The notes under the pieces were generated by a model that saw only the letters and a list, made by a program, of their open reading frames with translations, did no database searches and was not told the origin of the DNA. Below, piece after piece: positions 10,831 through 21,304 of a stretch of DNA of 64,000 nucleotides. The DNA is taken from NCBI GenBank assembly GCA_965240325.2, contig OZ251228.1, positions 1,674,001 through 1,738,000 of the forward strand. The letters are read 5' to 3'. Both the position numbers and the translations under genes were made by a program. Position 1 is the stretch's first letter, and each line of letters opens with the position of its first letter. Source of the stretch: Rebecca billardiae RCC1528. Its lineage: Eukaryota > Haptophyta.

Positions 10831-11730
10831 ATGGATGACGCGCATGACCCTACGGCCGTCATCGCCATGACAGCGATTGGGGTGCATGCCGTCGTGTTGG
10901 CATGGGCCGGCTCACACTTCGCTCTTTGGCTCCTGCACCATCCACGGTTTCGTCAGTGGCGCGAGGCGCTACGCCGCCCAAAGCGCGCACCTGCGCACCG
11001 TGTTCCTGCTGCTGGCAAACCACAGCTTCCACCGGCGACGTCAAAGCACGAGGCAGTACGCAGGCGGCGTGAGCCCAGACCAACTGGCCCGCTCCGCGTG
11101 CCCACCCCGCTGTCAGACGACACAAGCCTGACTGACGCGATCGCTCTGGACTGCGAGATGGTTGGCGCAGGCCCACGAGGACTCGACTCCATCCTTGCCT
11201 CGGTGTGCGTGGTAAACCGTCACGGGAATGTGCTCTACTATGCCGTGGTCGCGCCGACAGAGCCCGTCACGGACTACCGCACGCAGTTTTCGGGCATCAC
11301 GGCCGAAATGCTGCGCGAGCCAAGCGTCAAGCAGTTCGAGGACGTGCGTGCTCACGTGAAGGAGCTGTGCAAGGACCGGGTTGTGGTCGGCCACGGAATC
11401 GACAACGACTTCCTCGCCCTGGCGATCCACCCGCAATGGACGAACGTGCGCGACACTGCCTTCGACTTGCGCCGGCTCCGCGAGGGCAGTCGACCGCGGA
11501 AGCTCAAAACGCTTGCGGCTGATCATCTCGGCCTCAAGATCCAGCGCGGGCCACACGACCCGGCAGAGGACGCACGCGCGGCGATGTATCTATATCTGCG
11601 ATACGAAGACGAGTTTGAGGAGGTGGCCTGCAGGCGAGCTGCGCGGGCTGCGCGCCGGGCCGAGCGTCAGCAGCAGGACAGCGCTGAAAGAGTGGCATTG
11701 GTCGCGGATGATGACGATGCCGAACCATGA
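10831..11730 (+). CDS. REXO4/ISG20-like DEDDh 3'-5' exonuclease
   Basis: Predicted 299 aa; ATG at 10831 (a second in-frame ATG at 10867), stop TGA 11728-11730. The exonuclease domain starts near residue 105: ALDCEMVG (Exo I, DxE), a conserved segment around the Gly-Ile-Thr of FSGITAEML, HGIDNDFLAL (Exo II Asp) and HDPAEDARAAMYLY (Exo III, His and Asp of the DEDDh type). Rex4/REXO4 proteins trim structured RNAs, often in the nucleolus. This one has a hydrophobic N-terminal stretch (residues ~8-35, AMTAIGVHAVVLAWAGSHFA) that could be a membrane anchor or targeting signal, which is unusual. The C-terminus is charged. The pogo-like element ends only 63 bp upstream of the ATG, so the promoter or 5' UTR overlaps it. 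Confidence 0.88.
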   Translation: MDDAHDPTAVIAMTAIGVHAVVLAWAGSHFALWLLHHPRFRQWREALRRPKRAPAHRVPAAGKPQLPPATSKHEAVRRRREPRPTGPLRVPTPLSDDTSLTDAIALDCEMVGAGPRGLDSILASVCVVNRHGNVLYYAVVAPTEPVTDYRTQFSGITAEMLREPSVKQFEDVRAHVKELCKDRVVVGHGIDNDFLALAIHPQWTNVRDTAFDLRRLREGSRPRKLKTLAADHLGLKIQRGPHDPAEDARAAMYLYLRYEDEFEEVACRRAARAARRAERQQQDSAERVALVADDDDAEP

Positions 11731-11975
11731 AGAACTTGCTCAGCTAGCCAGCTAGGCGCCGACCAATTCTATGATTTAAAGACACAGGCACGAGGGCGCA
11801 GCTCTCCTGATTCGTCTGTCGAAGTACTGAATGGAGTGAATGGAGGATGTCGGACGGCGCGTTGGCCGCGGGTGAGGGAGTCGTCGTAACCGATGCTGAT
11901 CACACGGTCACTGAGGTAGTAGGCGCCCGGGGATGCCGCTGTGTTGCAGTCGTCGTCGGCCTTCGACCGGCAGCG

Positions 11976-12110
11976 CTAAATCAGCCCGGGCTGATTTAAG
12001 CTTATCTCAGCCCGGGCTGATTTAAGCGCTTAAATCAGCCCGGGCTGAGATAAGCTCCGCGCGAGCTTATCTCAGCCCGGGCTGAGATAAGCGCTTATCT
12101 CAGCCCAGCG
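11976..12110. repeat. Array of 26-bp palindromes centred on AGCCCGGGCT
   Basis: Four near-perfect palindromes (11976-12000, 12001-12026, 12029-12054, 12066-12091) and a partial fifth (12094-12110) each have AGCCCGGGCT at the centre. Arms are either TTAAATC/GATTTAA or TTATCTC/GAGATAA, and some units combine one arm of each type. Units are joined by AAGCTT, AAGCGCTT or a short GC spacer. The whole block can fold into hairpins or larger cruciforms. It lies between the REXO4 gene and the sulfotransferase gene; the rest of 11731-12369 holds no gene I can support. Confidence 0.9.
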
Positions 12111-12369
12111 GCTCGCGACTCCGCCACCGTGGACTCGGAGCGCACGTCGCGCGGTGTGGCCCGCCCGCTCCATGGCTGCACGCGCTGCTGTGTCTTTGGT
12201 GGCCACAGGGTGAAGTGCGCTGAAGCTAGTGGCGGACGCCCAGGCGCGACGCCAAAAGCGGCATGGCGGAATTGGAAACATGGCGTATAGTTCCGTCCTA
12301 CTCCCCTTGATTCCTTTCGGTTTGGTGTATCGGCCAGGTGTGGTGAGCAGGATCCCGGGAACGCCCTTG

Positions 12370-13921
12370 ATGAAAAACGCGCTCTGCTTCGTCTTCATCG
12401 TCGCGCACGCTGCGCTCGGCGCCGCGCAGGACTCTGCTCCCACCGATGCCACCTGTCCCACCACCGCCTCGGATGCCCCTGGCGTCCGATCGCGGCGCTG
12501 CCGCCGCCGCCGTTGCGTGGGCCGACCCAGGCCCCCTCGGCGGCGTTCAGGGCTTCCTCCTGAACGACACCGAGCGCGCCGACCTCCTCCACCAGGCGCC
12601 GACACTCCAGCCTATCCTGTTCGTCAAGACGCATAAGACTGCTTCCTCTACGGTGTCAGCCTTGCTCCCCCGCGCGGCCGACTGGCGCAACCTCTCCGTC
12701 ATGGTCGCGTCGGACGACGCCTCGGGCTTGAATTTTCCCGGGAGCTTTCCCGGCGCGGTCTGGGCCGCCTGGGCCGCTGACGCCGATGCGCGCGCCACTG
12801 GACCCGGCCGCGCACGGTTTGACCTCATCGCCAATCACGCGGTCTATGACGCACGCGTGATGGCGGCTTTCCTCCGCAGCGGCGACGGCGCGGTGCCGCG
12901 TGCGCCGATGCCTGGCGCCGCGCCGCACGCGCCACGTGCGCCCTTCACGCTAACCGTTCTCCGCGAGCCCGGGCGCCAGGCCGAGTCGAGCTACAACTGG
13001 TACCCCCGCCTGCTCGCCACGCACGCAACGGTGGACAGCTACCTGGACTGGGCGGCAGGCCTCGAGCGCGTGGACACACGGGCGGCCATGACGGCGCGCA
13101 ACCCGCAGGCGTATGACCTGGGCTGGTACGCGCGCGCCGGGGACGTGCACCCGGATGGCGGCTTCGCCGGCGCGTCCACGGCACGCGACGGCGACGCACG
13201 TGCAGTGGACGAGTGGGCGCGCGCCACAGTCGGCGCATTTGACCTAGTGCTGCTCACAGAGCGTCTGGACGAGGGCCTGGTGGTCCTCCGGCGGCGGCTC
13301 GGGGGGGCGCTGGCGCTGGAGGAGCTCGCGAGCCTGCGCATGAAGGACAGTTCGGGCGCAGCGGAGCGCGTGCGGTTTACCGCTGAGCAGCGCGCACGCG
13401 CTGCCGCGGTGAGTGCCGTGGACACTGCGCTCTACGCCCACGGCGTGGCGAGCTTCGCCGCGGACCTCGCAGCGGAGCCTGTCGACGCGGTGGCCGCAGA
13501 CCTGGCGCGTCTGCGTGCGCTCAGCGCGCGCCTAGAGCGCGACTGCGCCGGCATGCCGACGTGGGGCTACGACATCCTCCATCCACCGCCGCGCGGCGCG
13601 CGCACTGCTGCGGCCACCGCGGAGGCCGTGGCCGAGCCTGGGGCAGCCCCGGAAGGCGGCGGAGCGCACCACGACGAAGAAGCATGCCCCCTGGCGCTGC
13701 GCACCGACGTGCGAGGGTACACCTTGTACCTTACGGCACGCCAGTGCGCGCGCGGCGCGGGCGCGGGCCAAGGGCACGCCGCTGCCCAGGAGCCTGACCT
13801 CGATGGCCTCGTGCCGCAGGCACTGTGCGAGAGTCCCCTCGTGGCAGGCACGCTCGAGCCCAAGGTTCACATGGCTGTGGAAAGCTACAGCGGTGAAGGC
13901 AGCTTCCGTGTCGGGTTTTGA
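12370..13921 (+). CDS. Gal3ST-type carbohydrate sulfotransferase, with a frame break near the N-terminus
   Basis: The main frame carries both PAPS-binding signatures of the galactose-3-O-sulfotransferase family: FVKTHKTASSTV (5'-phosphosulfate loop, near 12620-12655) and LREPGRQAESSYNWY (3'-phosphate site, near 12957-13000). Such enzymes transfer sulfate from PAPS to glycans or glycolipids in the Golgi lumen. The body frame has its first ATG at 12446, without a signal. A signal-like peptide (ATG 12370, MKNALCFVFIVAHAALGAAQ) lies immediately upstream in another frame, so the two are probably joined by a small intron or separated by a frameshift or assembly error between about 12430 and 12540. 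The C-terminal ~130 residues are low-complexity and not typical of the family. Stop TGA 13919-13921. Confidence 0.82.
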
Positions 13922-14606
13922 TGGTGATGTCAGTGGTACGCTGGTGGACACCGCAGCATCAAGCAGATCAAGCCCAGTTAGCAGCTCGCGACAGCGGCGG
14001 TGCGTCCCAGCGGTGCCAGCAGGTGCTGTCGCGGCTGAGGGAGGCTGCACACAAGGCGTCCTTTTATTGATCACGGCTCGTCCTGACGACGACTGAGCCA
14101 CTCAGACGTCTGACGAGCTCGGACTAATACTAGCCGTACTCGGTCGCGAAGCCCGAAGCGCGCGGCCGCGCCGCGCCAGCGCCGGCCCGCAGCGCTGCGG
14201 CGGCGCGGCGGCCGCGGCGCTCAGCTCTGCGCGCCGCGCTTGATTGATCAGATTAATTCAAGCAACATATATATATATATATATATATACTGTAAATAAT
14301 ATGGAATCTGATGGTAGAAATAAAACAGGCCCGTGCCGCACCGTGCCAGTCGGACTGGCGAGTGTGAGACTGAGACACCGGGTCCGGTGGGCGGGGTGAG
14401 TCTCGCGCGGGCGGTCTGGCTCACGAGTCATCACTTAGCTGATTCGATTTGATCAGCAATCAGAGCGGCAAAGTCACGGAGACCCATTGACTCCCAGGCG
14501 CGGCATGCGGCAAGGCATCCCGCCTCGGCGGTCCAAGTTACTTGAGACTCAGAGTCACCGCGCCTGGCTGATGATGCCCAGCACAGCGCAGCCCTGCGCG
14601 AACTCA
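13922..14606. other. Intergenic with AT microsatellite
   Basis: This stretch holds a (TA)n run near 14265-14290 and a transposon-end relic (14303-14332), listed separately. No coding region is supported. GACTC/GAGTC-like short motifs are frequent from about 14350. Confidence 0.5.
14303..14332 (-). repeat. Relic end of the MITE family also seen at 46091-47000
   Basis: In reverse complement this begins GGGCCTGTTTTATTTCTACC and continues to AGATTCC with a 3-bp insertion relative to 46091-46117. No partner end was found nearby, so it is a solo or truncated end. Confidence 0.7.
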
Positions 14607-16035
14607 CTATACGTTGATGACCCGCGAGAGCTTCTGGATGCGGTTGAGTAGCAGGTCTCCCTCCTTGATTGTCGCCTGATACTTCGTGTTCTTGACGTTG
14701 AGCCGCTTGGTCACGATGACGCCGGCCACTTTGTCAATCTTGCACCGCAGCCGACCCGAGGCGATGTACATGGCAAGCTCGTTATCCAGGAACTCGACGG
14801 ACAGCCCGAACGTCGTGGCCATCGAGTCCAGCCGCACCGAGGAGTAGGATTCGAGGAACTGCTTGTACGCCACCAGCCGACTCTCGAAGAAGTAATGCCG
14901 TGCGTGCCGAGCGAGGTAGCTGCGCACGTGTCGCATTGGTGTCGGCGCGCGGAGCCCGCGCGAGGGGGGGCGTTGGCGCGGGCCTTGGGGCGACACCAGC
15001 TGGGCCCCGCGCACGCTGCGTACGCACCGGTCGGCGGAGATCTCGTCCATCACCTCAACGAGCGCGAGCATGAACTTGCGGTACTCGCAGTTGTGCCTGC
15101 GGGTAGGGCGGCGCCATGTGTGGCGGGCAGCACGCGCGTGAGCCGCGTGGTCAACGGCGCGGCACGAGCTGGCAGGTGTGGCGGGCCGGCGCGATGGCAG
15201 CGCGGGGGGTGGCTGGGCGCACGGCGACGCACAGGCTGTTCAGGAAAGACTCGACGTGCGGCATCGAGCCGATCACCGCGAGCACCTCCGGCGCGTCGAT
15301 GACCTTTTGCTTGATGGTCGGCCGATCGAGCGAGAGCTGCGCCGTGAGCACGACGTAGAAGATGAAGCGCTCGTACGAGCAGATCTCGGTCGCGGTGAAG
15401 GTGGCGATCGAGTCGAGGAGCAGCGTCGCCGCCTGCGAGAACTGGCGGATCGACATCAGGTGCGCGGCCTCGTACACCTTGAGCCTGTTTCGCCTCTCCC
15501 AGTCGCCACCCTGGTCGAGCAGGTCCTTTGCGCGCGTGAAGTTCTCCTTGAGCAGCGAGTGGTCGAGGCCGAAGAGGCCGATGCGCAGCTTGCAAAATAC
15601 CACGTCGAGCTTCTGCCCGATCGGCACCGTCTTCTTGAACGTCTCGTCGAAGGCCGCGAGCGCCTTGTCCTTGTCGCCGGTGCGCATGTACACGCGCGCG
15701 CGCTGGTACAGCGCCGCGCGGATCTCGCTCTCGCCCTCGTTCTCGGTGGCGTTGGCGAGCTCGTCCTCGAGTTTCTTGAGCTCCGCCGCGACGCTCTCCT
15801 CCATCTTAGACACGAGCGACGCATCCGCCATCATCTCCGCGCGCTCGCAGAGCATTCGGTAGATGGGCGTCGCCGACTTCTCCTTCACCGTCGCGAGGAT
15901 GCGGTCCTTCGACTCGGCCTGCGACTTGCCACCAGAGTGGGTGAGTAGAAACAGGTCCTGCGCGAGCTGCAGGAACCACTGCTCCTTCAAAGGGTCCTCC
16001 ACATCGACCACCTTGCTCCCGCTGCTCGCCGCCAT
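14607..16035 (-). CDS. RPN7: 26S proteasome non-ATPase regulatory subunit 6 (RPN7/PSMD6)
   Basis: Three exons: 16035-15233, 15096-15028 and 14919-14607; introns 15097-15232 (136 bp) and 14920-15027 (108 bp) have GTGCGT donors and GCAG acceptors. The spliced product is about 394 aa, close to human PSMD6 (389). It is a subunit of the 19S lid, which helps dock and deubiquitinate substrates. Recognisable segments include the TPR-like RAALYQRARVYMRTGDKD..., then YERFIFYVVLTAQLSL, and the C-terminal PCI domain with RLRCKIDKVAGVI and the highly conserved end GDLLLNRIQKLSRVIN. The first intron restores SLHNCEYRKF, corresponding to SLYDCQY in animals, which fixes the splice sites. It is head-to-head with the gene starting at 16319, 283 bp apart. 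Confidence 0.95.
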
Positions 16036-16318
16036 TCTAACTCGCCGCGCCGCGCGCGCGCCAGCTGCCGCGCACTAGCCAGTCCGGTCACTCAGCCGAA
16101 GTGTCCGGGCGGCCGGGCGGGGCGGGGAAGTTGGCGAGGAAAAGTCATGCGGCCAACCCCCAAAAGAAAGACGATCGCGAATAACAGAAAGGCTGCTGAA
16201 AGGCAACAGCCTTTTGCATGCCCTTCGCCACGGCAGCGCGCCTTGGATGAGCGTCGCGCCCGAGTCGGCGCACAGCAGCAGTGGGCGCCTCTCCAAGTGC
16301 TGCCGAACGATCTCAGGC

Positions 16319-17986
16319 ATGCTGTACGATCTGCTCTCCCGCCTCGAGGCGGATGAGAAGGCCGACAAGGCCGCGGACGAGCGAAAGCTCGCCCTCACCA
16401 AGCTCGTCGAGCGGCGCGTCGAGGTGATGATGACGCACGGCTTCTACAAGTGGCACGAAGGCATGATCACGCACGGCTTGCACAGCAAGTGGCACGCGCC
16501 GGCGCCCGAGGCGCACGTCCCAGAGCCGGAGACGACGTCACATCTCTCCGAGCTCATCGCCCAGAGCATGCTCCACTCCGACGACGGAAGCTACGAGCCG
16601 CTCGGCGCCGACGCGGCCGCGGGGGGCCACTCAGACCGTCTGAGCGAGTACCTGGCTCTGCTCCGCTCGCGCGGCGAGCTCGAGTACGTGGACTGGCGCG
16701 ATGTGGTCGACCGTGCGCGCGCACAGCTCGTGGAGACGATCGCCGCGCAGCAGCGCGCGGCAGAGGAGGCGGCGGAGGAGCAGCTGCGCAGCCTTCCTCC
16801 CGTTCCCGCCGCGCTGCAGCTCGACGACTGCGACGGCGTCGGCTTCAGCAGCCCGACGTCGCAGGCGACGGCGGAGCCTCTCGTGTACACGCCCTTCGGC
16901 GAGTCGCCCGCCGCGCCGGAGCTCGACGCGCGCGCGCTCCGCCTTGTGCAGCAGCTGGCGAAGGCCAAGCTCGAACGAGCCGTGCGCGTGTGGAGGCTTG
17001 CCATCCCGCGCCCGGAGGCGCCTGCGGACGCACCGCCCGCAGAAGGAGCACCGCCGCCACCATCTGCTCCCGCGCCCGCAGCCGCACCGGCCGACGACGA
17101 TCAGCCGGGGGGCGCCGACGCGGCGGCGAGCGCGCACGGCGGCTCGGCGGGTGAGTACTCGCCGATACCGCGCTCCACCGAGGCCCCGTGCACGCCGCAC
17201 ACCGGCCTGACCTCGTCCTCATCTGCCACGCCCGGCACGCCTGGTCGCAGCCCGGCGGACGTGGCCCGCGCGGCGCGCGGCACTGGGACCGGGCAGCCCG
17301 CGCCCTGCGGCAGCGCGAGCATGCCGAGCGCTGCGCACACGGTCATCGGGCCGTGGAGTAACGCGCCGTCTTCCGAGCCCACGTGTGCCAGCAGCGCCAG
17401 CGCCACGGCGGCGGCGACGATGACGGTCGAGCAGCCCAAGCTCGCCACCGCAGCGACGATGACGCACACGCAGACGGAGACCACGCCGACCGCCGCTCGG
17501 CCGTTGCCCTTCGCGCCGTCGGAGCGGATCATGCGCCGCCCTTCGACCACGCCAGTCGGAGCGCCGCGCCCACGCCTGCCGGCGGGTCGTCCATGGGCCA
17601 AGGTCCTGATCGTTGCGTGCGCCCTCGCCGCCCTCGCCGTGTGCTTCCTGGTGCTGGTCCTGACCAGCCGGGCGCACTCGCTCGGCTCGAATTCTGGCGG
17701 CGCCCGCTGTGACTCCGGCGTCGCGACGTGTGGCAACGGTGACTGGGTCCTTGCGCAGGCATCCGCAGCACCCGCAGCCGTTCACCACATCGTGGCCACC
17801 TCTGTGTCCCGCGCCCGCGGTGCGGACGATGTGGACGCGGACGACGGCGGGAGCTGGCTCGCAGTGACCGTCGCGCAGGTGATCGATCTGAGCTGGCAGC
17901 CCACGCAGTTCGCCCAAGACCTGATCTTCTACGTGCTGGATTGGCGGCACGGTCGTCTGCCCGGTGGCGCAGTGACATCGTACTGA
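16319..17986 (+). CDS. Unknown single-pass membrane protein, Pro/Ala/Thr-rich
   Basis: From the ATG at 16319 it encodes about 555 aa; in-frame ATG 16247 would add 24 residues. It ends at TGA 17984-17986. The N-terminal ~60 residues are helical and charged (LLSRLEADEKADKAADERKL; THGFYKWHEGMITHGL), a short coiled coil follows near residues 140-160, and a long low-complexity region rich in Pro, Ala, Ser and Thr spans about 235-400. One transmembrane helix (VLIVACALAALAVCFLVLVL, near 430-450) is followed by about 100 residues with two Cys. No named family is recognised. It shares a 283-bp intergenic region with the RPN7 gene. Confidence 0.7.
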   Translation: MLYDLLSRLEADEKADKAADERKLALTKLVERRVEVMMTHGFYKWHEGMITHGLHSKWHAPAPEAHVPEPETTSHLSELIAQSMLHSDDGSYEPLGADAAAGGHSDRLSEYLALLRSRGELEYVDWRDVVDRARAQLVETIAAQQRAAEEAAEEQLRSLPPVPAALQLDDCDGVGFSSPTSQATAEPLVYTPFGESPAAPELDARALRLVQQLAKAKLERAVRVWRLAIPRPEAPADAPPAEGAPPPPSAPAPAAAPADDDQPGGADAAASAHGGSAGEYSPIPRSTEAPCTPHTGLTSSSSATPGTPGRSPADVARAARGTGTGQPAPCGSASMPSAAHTVIGPWSNAPSSEPTCASSASATAAATMTVEQPKLATAATMTHTQTETTPTAARPLPFAPSERIMRRPSTTPVGAPRPRLPAGRPWAKVLIVACALAALAVCFLVLVLTSRAHSLGSNSGGARCDSGVATCGNGDWVLAQASAAPAAVHHIVATSVSRARGADDVDADDGGSWLAVTVAQVIDLSWQPTQFAQDLIFYVLDWRHGRLPGGAVTSY

Positions 17987-19452
17987 CCGCGCCTCACGCC
18001 TGACGACGAACAGGTGTGATGACACATCTTTTCTGATAATACGTACTACTGTATTTAGACCGATGCGACGGCGACGAGTGTATTATGACCAGCAGAGTCT
18101 GGTAGTGGTAGTAGACGGCAGTAGTAAAATAATAAGCATTGAGTTTAATTATAATACTTTGATTATACTACCGGGTGCCGATGAATAAAATATATTATTA
18201 CGGTGAGTACCGGCTCCCGCGGCGCCCGACAGCAGCCGAGTCCTGCGCGGTACCGGTCAGACTCAGAGACAGAGTGCGGCGGTAGCTTATATCGGCACGG
18301 CTGGTGTCATATTCACTCATAATCAAGTGCCGTACGGCGTACGCGCCGCGACAGGCGGCTGCAGCCCTCCGATCTCACGGATCTGTGAGCCTTATTCAGT
18401 AGTTACCAGGCCTCGCATAGTTTCGCAGGCGGTCGGCGGACGCCCGCGGACGGCTGAACGAATTATTATTAGTTTCCGACGGCGCCCCTCTTGGCCTCTG
18501 CTAACCATCGCCGGCGTGACGACCGTGAGGCGTGACTGACGAGTGACGGCTTGAGCTTCCGATTAGGGCGGTGACAAAGTGAGTGATAGATGACAGAATG
18601 CAGCGGGCGTCATTATCGCCCGCCTGAGCTGTGTGCGTCTCTTAGTCTTATTCGTATAGTAAATAACTACTGTAGTGATTTTCACGACTACATTTAGCCG
18701 CGCATTGTTACTAGCTAGTGGCCTAGTCATAGTGCATGCAGAGTCTCGGATGTCGATGAGAGTCAGAGAGAACTTCAATGGCCTGTTACAATGATGATCA
18801 GTGGTTATTGTCTACAGTAGTAGTATACTGAACGCACAGTATCTAGCTCAGAGCCTGTGGAGTGTGGCTGGCGTGGCCTAGTTCAGGCTTCAGCAGCGGG
18901 CCAGGGCGGCAGGGCGCCACCGACACCGTCTGAGTCACTCTCTGTCTGCCAAGCCGGCCCGCGAGCACTGCCACTACGGGCGGTCCGCAGACCGGTGCGG
19001 CAGTTTCGGGCCGCTGAGGCAGCCTCAACCGCGCCGGCGCCGGTGACTGACACCGTAAATCCCACCGTTGGCGTTGCGGGCACGGCACTCGCTAAGCCAC
19101 TCGGCAGAGTCGGCGGCACGGCTTATTGCCGCTAAGAGTGCTGTTTCGAGTCTTCAGCAGACATGAAGTGTCTATTGGAGCCTGCCCGTATTGTCTCATT
19201 TGAGTCATTATTTGTCTCGGATGAGTCCGGGATGAGACACAGCTGACACTCCGATAATTCGGACAGAGAATTTCAGATTTTCAGAATTCTGTCTCTGACT
19301 TGGTCGCCGCGCGGACCGTCGGCGTCTGGCCCGGCGACCGTGGGCCTGGCATATTGAGTGCCCGACTCGTAATACGTCATCGGTCATGCCGCTAGCCTGG
19401 CTTCAATCCTTCCGACTATGAGTCTGACGGAGTCCTGTGCGGAGCCCTGCTT
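17987..19452. other. Intergenic, AT-mixed, no gene recognised
   Basis: Nearly 1.5 kb with short, unconvincing frames. It contains the third copy of the interspersed motif (18615-18650). Local composition is much less GC-rich than the genes, and GACTC/GAGTC-type words recur. Confidence 0.5.
18615..18650 (-). repeat. 34-bp interspersed motif, copy B (diverged)
   Basis: It shares the 23-bp core starting GCCTGAGCTGTGTGCGTCTC with copies at 7886 and 54085. Downstream AT-rich sequence (AGTAAATAACTACTGTA) also resembles that after copy C, so the conserved unit may be longer. No gene begins within 1 kb on the expected side. Confidence 0.7.
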
Positions 19453-20337
19453 TCACTCAGTCCAGCATGACGAGAAGATCGAGGGATACGCCGCCTCGGT
19501 GGTGGCCTCTGCCACGGAGCTGGGCGGGGCGTGCACACAGTCCGTGGGCGGCGTGATGAAGCCATCAGGCGTGGCCCACCACGGGATCATTGTTGTAGAC
19601 AACGTAGTACTCGTCGTTGTCAGCGAGCCCTCCGAGTCCGACGTACAGCAAGTAGTCTGCGCCACAGGCACGGATGCCGAAGGTGTTGTCGTCGCCATTT
19701 CCAGCGCGGCGTACAGGCTTGTGAGGTAGCACATGTGTGCAAAAGCGCAAACCGCGTGCGACGACTGCTGCTGCGCCCATGATGATGCGTCAACAGCAGT
19801 CGCGGTGTTGATCACACCCGGGAGCGTTGCAGGCATGGATTGCGGCGGCGACGTGGAGGAGGGCAAGCTCTCCAACGTCTGGTCGAGCGCCTGATCGAGC
19901 GTGGGATCGGCACGTTTGTTGCTCTTGCGTTGACGAAGCCGCTTGTTTTGGAACCAGACCCTGGCCTGGTTTGGCTGAACGCCCAGCATGTTGGCGAGCG
20001 TGCGGATGGTGTCGCGGTCCGGCGTGTCTGACACGGAGAAGACCGCCTCGAGCAGCATCTTGTGCCCCGGGGGAGGCCTCCAACGTCGCTTGATGTGGGC
20101 CGGGTCTGGGCGCCCTGCGGGGGCCGCGTCAGGTGGCATGCGTCCTACAGCCGGCAGGCGGTGCGCGACCGTCTTTGCGAGCAAGTCGTCGGCCGGGAGG
20201 TCGAACGAGGGAGATGAGCCGGTTGAACGAGTTCGTTGCGAAATAATTAGTCGGCCTTTGGCTCGGGCGCGCAAGCGCGGGACCACCGGTCTCATCAAAC
20301 GACGGCAGCCAATCAGGTGTCCTGCGTCGGTTTCCAT
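19453..20337 (-). CDS. Homeodomain transcription factor
   Basis: ATG at 20337-20335, stop TGA 19455-19453, about 294 aa, no intron seen. The homeodomain lies near residues 85-145: KRRWRPPPGHKMLLEAVFS in the first helix region and a third helix with ARVWFQNKRLRQRK. The WFQN-R core is the DNA-recognition signature. The region between the helices (SDTPDRDTIRTLANMLGVQP) is of typical length, so it is not a TALE type. The rest is Ser/Thr/Pro-rich with an Asp/Glu-poor C-terminus, possibly a regulatory region. Nuclear role and targets are unknown. A 9-bp hairpin overlapping TATA-like sequence lies just upstream of the ATG (20350-20374). An upstream TTG in the same frame is not preferred. Confidence 0.88.
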   Translation of the reverse strand: METDAGHLIGCRRLMRPVVPRLRARAKGRLIISQRTRSTGSSPSFDLPADDLLAKTVAHRLPAVGRMPPDAAPAGRPDPAHIKRRWRPPPGHKMLLEAVFSVSDTPDRDTIRTLANMLGVQPNQARVWFQNKRLRQRKSNKRADPTLDQALDQTLESLPSSTSPPQSMPATLPGVINTATAVDASSWAQQQSSHAVCAFAHMCYLTSLYAALEMATTTPSASVPVAQTTCCTSDSEGSLTTTSTTLSTTMIPWWATPDGFITPPTDCVHAPPSSVAEATTEAAYPSIFSSCWTE

Positions 20338-21304
20338 GGATGATGAATATATATGGGCGGCAGCAGCCCATATAAAGTCATATGGTCGGGTGTTCAAGCA
20401 ATGTGAACATGAATCATATTCAGTTATGATACAGACCTCTCTCTTTAACCACGTGTTGATGGAACCGTTTACTCAAAATTACACGTTTACCCTTCAGCCG
20501 ATCTCTCTAGAATCTAGTTTCGTCGCGTCAAGCCCGGCTCCTCAACCTGGTCCGGCCGCGGAGCCAGCCTGACTGACAGGCTAATGGCGGCGCCGAAAAT
20601 CGAACGGGGGACCTGGTGAGCAAGCTCGTCGGGCCATCAGGTGCCTGACGCCTGTGCGGCTAGTACACGTTCGCGTTACTAGTAGTACAGCCGCTGAGCC
20701 GCCTCAGCGCCGGCAGCGGCGCGGCGGCGCGCCTGAGCCGCACTCACTGTCACTGACTGGCAGCGGCACGGCCCGGCCTGACTGTGACTTGGCCGCCTGG
20801 CCCTGGCCGACTCGGACCGTCGGACGACACTGTCCATCCACTGGGCCGAGAGTCGTCCGTGCCTGTAAGTGTAAAAAACTTCAGGCCGCAGGGCGCCTGA
20901 CTCCTCAGCAAACTGGCACACCCACGTTTGCGCTAGTGCCGCTAGTCAGCAGGGTTTGCCACTCCTTTTTAATAGTCGCGGATTCACCCTAGTCCCACGC
21001 GGAGCCCTGCTGATCAGTCGAGTGAGTGGGTCGGATGCCTGTACTGTCAAGTGTTACAACCAGAAACTATATAAATGTCTGCCACTTCTGAGCCTGAGAG
21101 GTGAGGCGGGCTGAATGCGCGGCAGTTTCTCGGCGGATCTTCGGACTGCCATCGATCATCAGTCAGATCGCGGTAAATACGGACTCTCCAGCATTGAGCG
21201 AGCTGTCCGATCAATCGCGGACAGGCCGCCTGAGACACGACGAGTCGACACCGCCAGGCGGACTGCCCAGCGCCGACTCGGTGCACGGCCTCGGTCGCGT
21301 GGCT
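20338..21304. other. Intergenic between homeodomain gene and FSH hydrolase gene
   Basis: No gene supported. It begins with the 9-bp stem, 7-nt loop hairpin TATATGGGC/GCCCATATA (20350-20358 and 20366-20374). The remainder has mixed composition and frequent CAGTC/GACTG-like words. Confidence 0.5.
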
